From the NCBI GenBank assembly GCA_013176395.1, contig JABMLP010000024.1, positions 372,001 to 436,000 on the forward strand: 64,000 nucleotides of DNA. The letters run 5' to 3'. Positions 53,007 to 64,000 of this stretch are shown here, piece by piece. Both the position numbers and the translations under genes were made by a program. Below the pieces are notes generated by a model, which searched no databases, was not told where the DNA came from, and saw only the letters and a program-made list of their open reading frames with translations. The DNA is from Venturia oleaginea. Lineage: Eukaryota; Ascomycota; Dothideomycetes; Venturiales; Venturiaceae. Positions within the stretch are counted from its first letter, which is position 1, and the number at the start of each line of letters is the position of its first letter.

Positions 53007-54772
53007 ATTGAGCGAAGTGCACAATTTCTTTGGCAAGAATTATTCAGAGTACAGATACTCTCAAGGATGGAGCAATCGGAGATGGAGGCACATGTCACGA
53101 AGGAAGAGGATGGGCCGGCTCCGCAAGATTGCCGACGTTAGCCATTGGGCCCTCGAAGAGCGGGTTAAGCCGAGATCTGGAGAAGACGAGATGAATCATC
53201 CAAGTGCTGGATGGAACGACTACTTTAGGGTCTGGGATAAATTTGATAATACATAAAATGGAGTGCGTATAATTAGATATTTTTGGACTGTGGTAATAAT
53301 TTCGTATCGATACAGCAAATATCATCAATCTCAGCTTCGAACTGTGAGGGGAGCCAGACACGGAAGTGTTTTAGAGCTGTGTTAAGAATCTGGAGTGGTC
53401 TGAAACTCTGAATTCTCCCCTGTAGAAGAGTACGAAAGACCAAAGCATTGACAAAACGGGCTATCCCGCCGCGATGGGAGCACAATTAAAGGAACCTGAG
53501 GCGGGAAGGGATACTATGCTGCCCATTTCCCTCGATCAAGATCTTCATGCCTTCTCGTTACCCAATCAAGCAGTTCGACATTCATTGCACAGCCGCAAGC
53601 CATCATCCTCCCTCCTGCAACTGTAATCCTGTTGCCGCACTTCGTTTCTAGTCCCCGAAATAAAAATCCTGTTAAGATAGCCATATCATCGTATCGTATG
53701 AGAAGGCGCAGACACTGTTTTAAATCATGTCGCATATTCCTTTGCTAGCTACGACAGGCCCCTCGGACAGCCTGGCAGACAAAGGCTGTCAGCTGACCAG
53801 CTACATGAACATCAGCTGCATCAACAACGCCAGACAAGCTAGAATTGCACAGCAGCGAGCCCAACGGCTGCGAATGTACAACGGAGGAAAACCAGGGAAA
53901 AAGAAGTAAAAGAGGTGGGTGTTAAAAAGGGTTGGTAACACGGAAGAACGAAACCGGAAAGCAGCCAGGAAAGCAGCCCGAAGCGATCCAATCTGGTGTG
54001 CAGGCATGGCGATGGAACAGGCTCCGTTGCCACCACTGCTGAAAATACACCCTGTCCTCCGCGCAAACGCTCGCTGGCCAGGAGACGAATAGCACAAAAC
54101 CTCCTTTCTCATCCTCCACTCCGCTCCTGCGGACTGCAACTGACCCGCAGCCACCGACACGACAGGGCCAGGAGAAAAGAAGGAGCTCGACGCCATGCAT
54201 ATGCGCCTGTTCTTCCTGCTACACATGGACCAAAAGTGGTATCGAGAAGCTAACAATATCCCTAAACGCCAGTCCCGTTCCTTATTTTTGTATGCCCAGA
54301 TGATATGGAAGTCGTCAAGTAGATGAAGAAAGACATAAGTTCAGTTCCTTCCGATACTGAGCACTGTAGTATATTCTGTGCCTGTTCAGGTCATGAGGTC
54401 CTCCTCGGGTGTTACCGCCACGTGAATACGAAAATCCTGATCCTTAGGGGAAGCATCCGCGACTGCCAAGGAAACAAAACTGCATTGATGTCCAGAAGAA
54501 CAGATGTGAGCATGCTGGTTATTGATAGCACAATCGGATGTGTAGGTGATAGATTGGGGGAATCGATGCAGCATGAAAGCTGGCGTGGTGTGCGCATTAG
54601 GATGTTTGGTCGGAATAGGCGGTGTGGTCATGTACGTGATCGCTGGCTCCCCTTCGACTCTGCGATAGAGTTTTTTCTGTACGTGGGCAGTACGCCAGGT
54701 TCTAAATGATGGGCGGGCTGTTTTCGGTCCGCGTCATGAACGTGCGTCGTGTTCGTGATTCGTGGGTGTCGA
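53007..54772. other. Spacer (1.8 kb) without a recognised gene
   Basis: Upstream region of the dehydrogenase gene and downstream region of the LaeA-like gene. Frames on both strands at 53727-54256 have no recognisable content. The 60-codon plus frame at 53727-53909 ends in a basic GGKPGKKK and could be a small protein, but I cannot support it. Confidence 0.4.
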
Positions 54773-56161
54773 TCATTGCACTGGTCTTCGAGCTGTCCAG
54801 ACATGACTACACAGTATTAGCGACCGCATTGCCTCTTTCAGGACACAACTAGCAAATGGACATACATGTTGTTGTATGCGTGGATTTTCTGCGACGCAAT
54901 CTCCTTCTTGACTTCTTTCACAAGTGGTCGAACGTGTTCGTCGGCGCTCCATAGATTGACCCGTGTAAAAGGCCCCAGGCTAAGCGCTTCCAGACCATCC
55001 GTGAGGCCGAGATTGTACCATCGACCGATGGACTTCTGATGTGGATCCGATGGCCAGCTGTTAAGAGGCGCCCTGATGACCTGCTCCTGCACATCTATGA
55101 ACCCTGCTGATTCAAGTTGTTGCCTAGTGTTGTGCTGGTACTCGATCGGCTTGTGGACTCGGCGGGTTGCGTCTTTAAGGTAGTTGTACCATTGTACGAG
55201 ATACGAGCTTGGTGGAAGCGTGTTATCGTCGCAACGTGGCTGTAAATCGATTTCGACTTGTTCTATCCATCCGAGTCCAGGTTTGAGATGCCTGCAGATC
55301 GTCAGCGCTGGCTGTCACGCGTGCACCAACCCTGCTCCCATTTACGTACGCGTAGGCTTTCTGATAGAGCTCCGGCCAGCTTGACACGCTGCCACAGCCT
55401 TGTTGGATATGGACCAGATCCCAGGAATCCTCTCCGAGACCCCAAACGAGGCCCTCATAATCCCGGGGAACTCGAAAGCGCAAATTTGGTGGGATTCTAC
55501 GAAGGACAATCAGTGACGCTCTCGAAGTGCGTGCGGTGGGGACAATACTTTTGGGGCTGGATGTTGACCAAATCGACCCCAACAACCTAAAGTTTGTGTT
55601 AGTCGTCAATGCTAGAAATTTGGGCATCAATAAATTAATCGCATACCTCTGCAGTCTGGTATTTGCTAAAGATAGTGTTAGCGGACTTTTGCGCAATCAA
55701 TTTGATGAGGATGCCCAGCTGGGCAAATTCGTTGACTTACTCGGCCATATCGATCGCCCAGATTCCCGTCCCACACCCCAGATCCAATATACGCGGTGGG
55801 TCGTGCGGATTTACGTAGATGGGGGCTGTGTGCAGTTGTCCTCGTCGTGCAACTTCCATGATCTTGTGGTAGACGTCCATGCGATCCTTCTCATCCTGCG
55901 CATCTTCGCGGTTAGTCTCCACCTGCAAATCGAATCACAAGTGTAGATAATGTGAGAACTTGCCTCGTCGCAAGGGTACATATAGAGTCCTCTCCGGTGG
56001 CCGTGATATAACCGTCCATTTTCCATGTATTCCTGCTGGACTGGAACCGACACACTGTATAAAAGGCCGAGTTAGCAGGCTGCCACGCACCCCGCATGTC
56101 TGTGGGATCCAGATTGCGGGCGTTTGCGGGCTACTCACCCGTTCGAAGCCATTGTAACCAT
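54773..56161 (-). CDS. LaeA-like SAM-dependent methyltransferase
   Basis: Eight exons on the minus strand (56161-56139, 56054-55964, 55922-55741, 55665-55647, 55586-55549, 55496-55350, 55291-54866 and 54806-54773) join to 960 nt, 319 residues. Family signatures appear in order: [20 protein letters not shown], the SAM-binding [98 protein letters not shown] and the end [14 protein letters not shown]. LaeA and its relatives (Llm proteins) act in the nucleus with the velvet proteins to control secondary metabolism and development. Many genomes carry several paralogues, so this may not be LaeA itself. Intron 2 (55963-55923, 41 nt) has a GC donor, and exon 4 has only 19 nt. No biosynthetic genes lie nearby. 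Confidence 0.92.
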
Positions 56162-57233
56162 TGGGCTCGAAGGCACGGTGTGCACGCTCGCTGACGAAGC
56201 TGAAAAAGTCGGAGGAGGCTCGTAGGAGACGAAGAGCGAAAAGGGCGGTACCAGGCGAGCTTATAAGGACGTCGGGGTCATGAGACGGCGAGTGGTCGCA
56301 CTGGTGGAGTCGACGACAAGGAGCGTTCCGGCGAGCTGGAGAGAGGGACAATGCGAGTAGCTGGCGTAACGGGGCTTGCAGAGGTATTGGCGGGACACTG
56401 CTGACTGGGGACGGGGGAGGCACAATATTTAAACGCGCAGGCGGAATGCTTTATGGGGACCAGGGGACATTGATCGGCGGGCAGCAGCTTCGGCCCCTTC
56501 TTACGCATCACACCAAGACACCCTACGGAGAAGGATTACTGTTTTTCCTATGTGGAAGGGTGGTACAGTGCACGAGCGAGGGTGCTAGGTGGAAGCGTCA
56601 GCGCCAGGCGCCGAAAAAGAGTCCGCGCGTGGCCAGTGCCATGTACGTTGAAGAAGATGCAACCTGTGATTGATGGGCGTTTCCAGATGGACCCGAACAA
56701 GGCAGTGTGGCTTGTCTGCTCCTCCCGATGGCGCTGTCCTGGCAAAGCGAGAAATGAAAGTTGCCTCGTTCTGCCGTGCCCACGCTGCTTGACCCGGCCA
56801 GCGCACTATGATGAGAAATGGGTTTTCTGCACCACTAAACACAGTGAGCCAACTGGGCGGGTACGAGCTGCTTGACGGAGAATTGCTTTTTGATGTCTGG
56901 CACTCGAGCCGAACTGGGCTCTAGTGCCATGATATCTGGCACTCTAGAGCAAGGCTAGCGAGGCTCCCTTGGAAGCCCGCTTTGGCCTCGAAATGTTACC
57001 CACTTTATACCCAGATCCAAGTTGTCGGAAGTGCTCCATCGAATGAGGGGCTAGCTTGAACTCAGCTCAGAAACCAGACCGCCGGGTCGCGGTTAACTCG
57101 CCATCGCAGCCTTAAGCCAGCTATTGACGCTTGACAGGGAATATCCCAGGCAATCTAAAAAGCTCAGCGGAAATTTACCACGGCTTTCTTTTCTGGAAGC
57201 CACGTCTTTGAAAAAATTATCTAATGATGTGTC
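56162..57233. other. Spacer upstream of the LaeA-like gene
   Basis: Promoter side of the methyltransferase gene. The plus and minus frames at 56446-56875 mirror each other and have no recognisable content. Confidence 0.45.
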
Positions 57234-57978
57234 TTAGCTGCCCCTTGTCTCGGACGTGTTCAGTGTATTCTTTATACGGCCATCGTCGGCGCCAGCGTTA
57301 TCATTCGATATCTCGATGCCGTCTTTAGAACTTGTTTCGTCTATTGCGCGCTCGTTCGGAAAGCTGGACGCCACTGGCCGCCGAAGGTTATCGTTGGGGA
57401 TAAAGAGGAGCGCGAAGACACTCTCTGTTTCGCTGTGGCGGTGTACGTACAGAGTAGAAATGCTGTTACCCAATGAGATATTGTAATCATCGCCCGACCT
57501 GTCAAAGTAAACATCACTGCAGATTTTCTCATGCCAGTTCCTGCACCAATATCGTCGGGAAAAGTCAAATGTTTCTAGAGAACACGAGCTCGGCGTGGAA
57601 TATTCTATCAACTTTCGTAGCGCTGTCTCATCTGAGACTTTGCACGCTGTTTTTCTTTTGTAGTCTATTTGTCGCTTCGTAAAAGAAGCGATTGACTTTG
57701 CTTGTTGTCCAACAAACACAGTCATGGCCGGCTGTGACAAACGACAAGCCTTCCAAATCGTGGTTCGTCTGTCCGGCCACTCCGACAAGAGTTTCTGAGA
57801 AGCGAGCTGTCGTTGCCAAGTGGCGAAGGCGAATGGCTATGTCTCGTTGCAGTAAGACGGTCAAGGAGTCTGAATGATCCAGGAGCATGGATAGAACCGA
57901 ATCCGCGGTGCGACCTAAACGACTAAGCTCCAGGTATCCTGGGATCGCTTTTCCGGCAATCTCTTGACCATGTTGCAT
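57234..57978 (-). CDS. Hypothetical protein, two-exon model, uncertain
   Basis: Two overlapping minus-strand frames can be joined by a 43-nt GT..AG intron that starts after ...TAGHDC and ends before RQIDYKRKTA (donor GTTTGT, as also used in the aquaporin gene). The joined protein has about 230 residues. The first half is helical and leucine-rich (LSMLLDHSDSLTVLLQRDIA). The second half has aromatic/Cys segments (FDFSRRYWCRNWHEKICSD) and an acidic, Asn-rich tail. There is no signal peptide, membrane helix or known motif. I do not recognise it, and the model may be wrong. Confidence 0.28.
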
Positions 57979-60900
57979 AACTAGCTTAGCTTGTCACCGA
58001 CCTCAACACGGAAAGATACGACTAAGGCTGCAAGGCTTGCTTATTGGAGAGTCATCATATGGAGCGATCCCGATCATTGTTATCAGCGTGTTGTTATGAT
58101 GTAAGACTTTGGTCCGATGACTTGGGGAAACATGTCCACGACGGTAGCCGTATGGATGATATGCCAGGTGGTGTGTTGACTTTTCTTCCGCGTCCATTTG
58201 GTAACCCGTGAAAGTATGCATCTAAATGCGAGGTTAATCTAAGTACGAGTGGCGATTATAAACCATCCTCGAGTCCGAACAATAATTCGAGGGCTGAGCA
58301 ATGATAATAAATTTTGAGAGGAAATGAAGGTGCTGTTTTTTCAACCCCGTTCAAGCCGACTCGCTACGGCTTCAATCTGTTCATTGCTTAGGGAGGGTTG
58401 AACCTGCGTTCCACAGCAGGGTCCCTGGGACAGCATTTGAAGATCGTGGTCAAGGCTGGCGAAAAGAGCTTATATAGATAACGAAGGAAGTAAAACGAAT
58501 GGAAATCATAGCGAGCATGGCAATTTAATCCCCTGATCATGGGCGATCTGTGATCCTCCCCCGCTTGTCCAACAGCGATTCCTTGAATCAGCTAGCATGG
58601 TTTCAAGCATTTCAGGGAGGGCGGATTGACAGGCAATGGACGTCTTTCGTACATTATCAGGCGCAGTATACGTAATTTTCATGCAACATGCCTCGGCTTC
58701 AAATACGATCTTGCATGGTGTGAGTAAATAATCTGAGCCCAAAGGGTCAAACCTGCCACTTTCCTGCAACGAGTCAGCGTATCAATGTGCGAAGGTCAAT
58801 TTGGGAGTGTATTATCCTGACAAAAGAAAACTGTCCAACCGCCGGACCCGGGGAGGTGGTCCATTATATCGCCCTGTTCACCTATGCACTACTCCTGAAT
58901 CAACTCATTTTAACTCTTCACCGTTCGGCAGAGAATTGCCCTCGCGGTCAGGACCCTTCAAGTTTTGCCCAGCGGCTACAGTAGCTGTGCTGAACGACGT
59001 CTCCAGCTGGGATGACATAGCCATGCAGCGCGAGGCAAACTTTGAAACAGGATACGAACTCATGTCAGAGCCTCAAGCAGGTCCGATGCGAGTAATGAGA
59101 CTCCAAGACATAATACCAGGATATAGCCATGCGAAGTTGCAATCCCACGTCTCATTACACCTACAATGGTACTTCGTCATTGGATAGCAGGATCCTTGGG
59201 ATTCGACATCCTAGAGTGTCTGAAACCTGCAAGCCGGTATCCACATGGCCCATCATCATCATCCATGTGGATCCAGATTCCAGAATCACAGCGGAAGCAG
59301 AGTGCGTGTCGATGCGAGCGGGGATGCATTTCTATCTCAGTCCAGTTCATCGTATTCTTCTTGCTACTATGTAAAGATGGCTCGGCCGAAGGGAAGACCG
59401 AAAGTACATACATGCCGACAAACCCACGGCCACGGACGGCTACTGCAAATTTCCAGCCGTTCCAGTCTCCGATAGCGATCTCGAATATATTCACTTCACG
59501 CGGACCGGAGCGCGTTTCAGCACGGCCAAACCATCTCATGATATGTGTGCACTGTGCTTCTTCCAACATGGACCAGCTTGTGTCTCGGGATTTTACTCTA
59601 TGACCACCTTTACGCATCCATCGAAGAAAGCCAGACTATTACCAAAATGGTCGCTTTGGCAGCACTAGCAACTGCGCCTCTTGAATCCTCTGATATGGAA
59701 TCGCCTACCACTTTCTTTTAGTTCGTCCTCCTGCCTTCCTTTGACTGCTGGTCGGTTATCATATGCTGGTCAAACTTGTTCATGCCGATATGCACGACGA
59801 ACATCATGAATCGTGGCGAGCCGCACCGTAGCCGTTGCGGTCAACGGGCCAGACAGCGGCAGGCGTCGATGTCAACCCAGAAAATCGGGTAAACCGGTAA
59901 AGTGACTTATTCTATCCATCCTCTCCCCAGCTCAAGAACCTGCAATCTCACGGTTCTTTCGAATTAGGACGACTGCTGCCAATACCATCGTCTCAATCAA
60001 CTACGCCTTCGGTTGGTTATATTGACGTGTGGTCGTGGAATCGCGCCGTCGGCCCCGACTCACGAAGCAAGAAGATAAATGGTATGTGATATTATGTTCT
60101 AGCAATCTAACCATGGATTTGATAAATGCGAAGATTGCTGACTTCTCGTTGCCTGGGAAGATCTTGAAGTCATGTTCTTGACCTCCAAATTGCAAGACCC
60201 AGCAGACCAGGGGTCCACAACTTCACAACGGATGACCTGGCTTCCGATCTATCGGGCAAGGAATCATGCCGGTGGTTATTATCAACGCGCGCAGGCATCA
60301 AGTCCACGCCGGAGGCCAAAGCATTGGGATTGCTCCAACAAAAGAAAAGAGGAGGGTGGTTTCAAATACAGACGCATGCGTCGTCAAGGACTTTGGATCC
60401 AATCTGGTGGTACCACCATGACGAGCCAAATTTTTGGCAATTCCACAAATTACTTTTAGTAAGGCCTTGGGCAAAAAGGCATCACATAACCCTAGGGGAT
60501 TTCGCTCCGGCAAGTCCCCGCCTCATGATCCGCTGTCGACAAGAGACATATCAGCAGCACTATCGCTGCCAAATCCTCCGTTCTACCCTGTCTCACCTTC
60601 TGACCAACAAGGTCGATCTCTCATTCACCAATTGCTGGAACGTGCCTCACTTGAACGCCATGGCACCAAGAATTTACTCGCTTGTAATTGCGCTGGCAGG
60701 GAATTCGCTCAAGAACCGAAAGATTGAAATATGTGCAGACTTTTCTGCTTTCAAAAATTCCTTCTGTTCGGTCAAAATTCCAAAGTGCGGTGGCGCTGTA
60801 CAGCCTCCGGTTCCAAGCTTATGGTTCAGGGACGCGCCCAAGTTTTTCATTGTCTCGCTGCCGCTTCGCTTCGGCCTTGAAACGATCGGCGCCGCCAATG

Positions 60901-62532
60901 TACGTCTCAGAACGGCTTGCTGAGCTTTACGCGGAGGACGAGGTATAACCTGCTGAGTCTCGCCGTTCAGGGCAACGTGGGTCATAATTGCTGTTGGCCA
61001 GATCTGATATTTCTGGCCAGAGGGTTCATGGTGTTATCGGTCACCAAACATTGCTTGCAGCGTCACACGGTATCGCAATAATATTCGGCTGGCGCGCCAA
61101 TCGAAATGAGACCCCAGAACCGGTATTCTACCCGTATGCCACTTTTTGGGAGTTAGGATTCTTCATGTAAGATACCACGAGCCGCTGTAAAGATAGCGAT
61201 TCGCAGAGTCTACTCAAGCATCCTGACCCCACAACTTTACATTGACAAGGGTATACCGTTGGGCACTTACTGCCTGACGGTTCTAGGATGAATGCCAGAT
61301 CTTAACAAGGCACTTTCCCAAACCAGTTGAGACATCCTCCATCTCGCTAACCAAGTGCTGGGTGATTCAGGACCATGAGCCCAAGGATACCCAGAGCTTT
61401 CTCTGGATCGCGCATCGATGACGAAGCCATAATATACATCTCTTGATTGCATGGGGGTGTGACAGTGTGATCAAGCCTGCAGTGTGTCGACACCCAACAA
61501 AGTTCAAGTGCAATCCAATTCTCATTTTCTGCTTGTTTCAATTTCTATGCCTATTAGGCGGCCAATGTTTCGTCGTGACCCGCTATGCGAATCAGCGAGA
61601 CATTTTTGGACCACGAGGGATCCCATCAGTCTGGTCCGGAGCACGATTCGTTCGACAAAAGTGGCCCACTGCGTGTGCCTCACGTGCCTCGCAGTGAATT
61701 TATTTGTAAGGTGGCATCTGCGTTAGCATTCGCGATTATGTACCAAGGCGTGTATTGGAATTTGTGGTAAAATGTCGACGTCTACTTGAGTGGTGCTGGA
61801 GAAAGCCTGGTTAATAGTAACAACGTTGTTCTGTGCTCATTTTCGAGTGCTAAGATCTAGTTTCCAACTGTCGTAGGTACCAGTCAGCAGTTGAGACTTA
61901 GAGATCCTACTCATTGCCGCAATACCGACCACCGTTTCTCAGCTTTCCGACGAGTTCCAACAAGAAATGGAAGCGTACTTCAGCGCGTTACTCCAAGTAC
62001 GAGCACCCTCGTCACATGATGCTGCTGCCCCTCCGGTTCACTTGCCTCATTTATTTCTCCGTTTGCATCATTCGTCTGTTTCCAAATCTGTCAAATACGT
62101 CTTTCCGTTATCTTCCGAATTAAATCTCAAGGACAACAAAGAAAACAAAATCTAAAACGAGAACTTTGGTCTGCATGGCTCGACCCATCAGCATCGTCGG
62201 CAACGGAGTTTCAAACAGTTCCATTCATGTATCGCACCATCTTTAGTCATCCCACCAAATCCTCGAGCAAGGTAAGCTCTGCAGTCTCAGTTTTTGGTCA
62301 TTATTGTTTTCCGTCAATGCGAAACGCAAACAAAGCCATCAACTTCACTACGTATGCGCTGCAAGATTTCACAATCATTCCAGACCGTCAGGATAACTGC
62401 GCTGGACACAGGATGGTTGCTATTCTCCGTACCTGATAGGACACAAGGTACTCAAATTCAATAACAAACTCAAATCTGATGTTACAATGCTTGGCCAGGC
62501 TGACGGCGAAGTTCTGGTGGCATGCAGATGTC
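57979..62532. other. Long stretch (4.6 kb) without a supported gene
   Basis: Frames up to 199 codons occur on both strands, for example 58801-59187 (+), 59177-59617 (-) and 60324-60923 (+). They overlap and show no family motif or consistent splice pattern. A coding-like piece reads SQLSDEFQQEMEAYFSALLQ near 61935-61995. The stretch could hold lineage-specific genes or decayed sequence. Confidence 0.35.
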
Positions 62533-62539
62533 TATATAA
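62533..62539 (+). promoter_or_regulatory. TATA box of the CFEM-like gene
   Basis: TATATAA lies 153 bases before the start codon of the secreted protein gene. The intervening leader is A/C-rich with CAACAA repeats, a typical fungal 5' UTR. Confidence 0.45.
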
Positions 62540-62691
62540 CTAGTCTTGAGTACCTTTGTATGAGAAGCATCAGCAAGCACAACAAGCACTGCAACAATCA
62601 CTGCAATAACAACATCTTCATAATTCAATAATCTTTCCCAAGAAGCACTAGAAGCATTTACCTTCAGATCAACTCATCGACAGTATTCATC

Positions 62692-63186
62692 ATGCAGTTC
62701 ACGCTCCTCTCCATCTTCAGCCTCGTCGCTCTTACTGTAGCGTATCCACAGGGCGCCACAGCTCCCGCTCAACCACCAACCTCACCACCAACCTCACCAC
62801 CAGCATCCCCAGCAGCTCCAGGTGCCGGTTCCCCGGGAGGTCTAGCAGTAAGTGTCTCCCTTTTCCTTCACCTTACCTCAGCCATATATCTAACACCTCC
62901 AAGGGCCCATCCGGTCCTTCGGGCCCAGCCGCTCCCGGTCTCCCATCCTGCGGTCTCAACCTCGTCGCGCCTGCATTCCAGAAGTCTGGCTGCAGCAACT
63001 CTGGTAAGTGATCTATTTTCCACCGCATCAATAATCTTTGCTAACGATTCTGCCATAGACAAGAAATGCCTTTGCGCGAGTCCCGATCTCAAACAAGTTT
63101 TTACTTCTGAGGTTGCTAGTGCTTGCCCCAATCAGGCTGATAGGCAGGCTTACCAGACCTTCTTCACCGGTCTATGTGGACAGTAG
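62692..63186 (+). CDS. Small secreted CFEM-like protein with six cysteines
   Basis: Three exons (62692-62847, 62904-63003 and 63059-63186) join to 384 nt, 127 residues. A signal peptide (MQFTLLSIFSLVALTVAYPQ) precedes a Pro/Thr/Ser/Ala-rich spacer (PPTSPPTSPPASP). The CFEM-like domain follows: LPSCGLNLVAPAFQKSGCSN, then SDKKCLCASPDLKQVFTSEV, then ASACPNQADRQAYQTFFTGL and a final Cys. The domain has six of the usual eight cysteines: the second and sixth positions are Leu and Ser-like residues. The Asp before KKC, which coordinates haem iron in known CFEM proteins, is kept. CFEM proteins bind haem, sit at the cell surface or act as effectors. No C-terminal hydrophobic tail is present, so no GPI anchor is expected. 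An unspliced reading also stays open, but it disrupts the domain. Confidence 0.85.
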   Translation: MQFTLLSIFSLVALTVAYPQGATAPAQPPTSPPTSPPASPAAPGAGSPGGLAVSVSLFLHLTSAIYLTPPRAHPVLRAQPLPVSHPAVSTSSRLHSRSLAAATLVSDLFSTASIIFANDSAIDKKCLCASPDLKQVFTSEVASACPNQADRQAYQTFFTGLCGQ

Positions 63187-64000
63187 ATTTGGACTTGAGA
63201 TGAGGCTCATTCTGTGAATGGGTCCTTTTTCTGGGACTTTGTAATTTCTGGTGATTGGGGTGGAGAGCGGGTGGCGGGTTTTATGGATTTTTCGGGGTCT
63301 ATTGGTTGGGATCTTGTGTTGTATTTTATGCTAAACGTAAACATAATTGGCAACACTCGTTATGGGTTGAGTTGCGATTGAATTGTTGTTCTCCCTGGTG
63401 AAACTCCTTCAGTATCTGTGTTGGTATAACTCAATCTCCGGATTTTCCTATGGCTAGTGGCGAACAGTCCCTCACCAGGCTGAGTCCTTTTCACATATAC
63501 TCTACCTCGGTAGCAATCATCCAAGCATACGTCGCCTTTGTTCATTCCAGTCCTTGGCCCCGCAGATAGATACCAAGGGCGATAACTCATGCGAGCCAGC
63601 CTACCATGCTCCCTCATTTTGGTCTTATATTCCGGGTCTCCGGTTTGAACAGGTTGGGCTACAAGGAGGTTCGACATTAGGAACTCTCCTCCATCGCATC
63701 TCTACGCAAAAGATGCCTTATCAGCACCTTTCCTTTCAACACGACTGCCTCAAATTTCTGTTCCGAGAAATAGATAGAAGCAGCCTCTGGTCGGATTTGA
63801 GTGCAAGTGCGAATCAACGCTGATACGATTTCGTCTCGTAGCGTCATGTGGAGATTTTTCTTGGAGCAAGGTGTATCTCCAGATCATGTTTTTTTGTTTC
63901 AGCGGGTAGGGAGAGGAGTTGCGTGCTACGGTTGTGGAGTGTGGAGGCATGGATCACTGTCTCGCTCATTTAAACCTATGGTGGTGGAAGGGCATGTTCG
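63187..64000. other. Right edge, no recognised gene
   Basis: The first part is the 3' region of the CFEM-like gene. A 105-codon minus frame at 63360-63677 has no recognisable content, and the window ends before any other gene is evident. Confidence 0.4.

Noticed and set aside
53801..54256. 151-codon minus-strand frame
   Set aside because: No motif or signal peptide, and overlapping frames on both strands suggest chance.
54773..57978. Secondary-metabolite cluster around the LaeA-like gene
   Set aside because: No polyketide synthase, peptide synthetase, terpene cyclase, P450 or cluster transcription factor lies within the window.

Overview
The window is nuclear DNA of a filamentous ascomycete (Pezizomycotina). 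Almost every recognisable gene is split by short introns of about 41-139 nt with GT..AG ends, and several introns carry CTRAC/CTAAC-type branch sites. The gene set is typical of moulds: Het-C, a CFEM-like secreted protein, a LaeA-like methyltransferase, a Clr2-type silencing factor and a PAS/GAF hybrid histidine kinase. I cannot place it below subphylum. Gene models were built by hand from reading frames and splice sites; nearly every spliced total is an exact multiple of three.

Left third (1-13 kb) is a repeat-rich accessory block. It opens with a decayed DUF3435 (FluG-domain) tyrosine-recombinase-like gene ending in C2H2 zinc fingers (1-2333). A truncated Ty1/copia gag-pol remnant follows (about 3124-4679), then 2.5 kb without a convincing gene. 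Next is an apparently full-length, young Ty1/copia element (7181-12413) with identical 168-bp LTRs, a 5-bp target duplication, an intact 1549-codon gag-pol frame and a primer-binding site matching the initiator-tRNA anticodon arm.

The remaining 51 kb is ordinary genic DNA with long spacers. In order it holds: het-C (+), an SDR oxidoreductase (-), a GNAT-like relic (+), an F-box-like protein (+), an aquaporin (+), a secreted Cys-rich/PQ-repeat protein broken at a nine-G run (-), a TM9SF/EMP70 protein (-), a small secreted six-cysteine protein (-), a type II membrane protein (-), a Clr2-like silencing protein (+), a hybrid histidine kinase (+), a UPF0658 Golgi membrane protein (+), an Mpv17/Sym1 family protein (-), a mitochondrial acyl-CoA dehydrogenase (-), a LaeA-like methyltransferase (-), one uncertain hypothetical gene (-) and a small CFEM-like secreted protein (+).

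Neighbouring genes show no common pathway: there is no biosynthetic cluster beside the LaeA-like gene and no Starship-like cargo next to the DUF3435 relic. The most interesting items are the young copia element, the decayed recombinase, and the secreted protein genes: the PQ-repeat protein with its homopolymer frameshift, the six-Cys CFEM variant and the small six-Cys protein.
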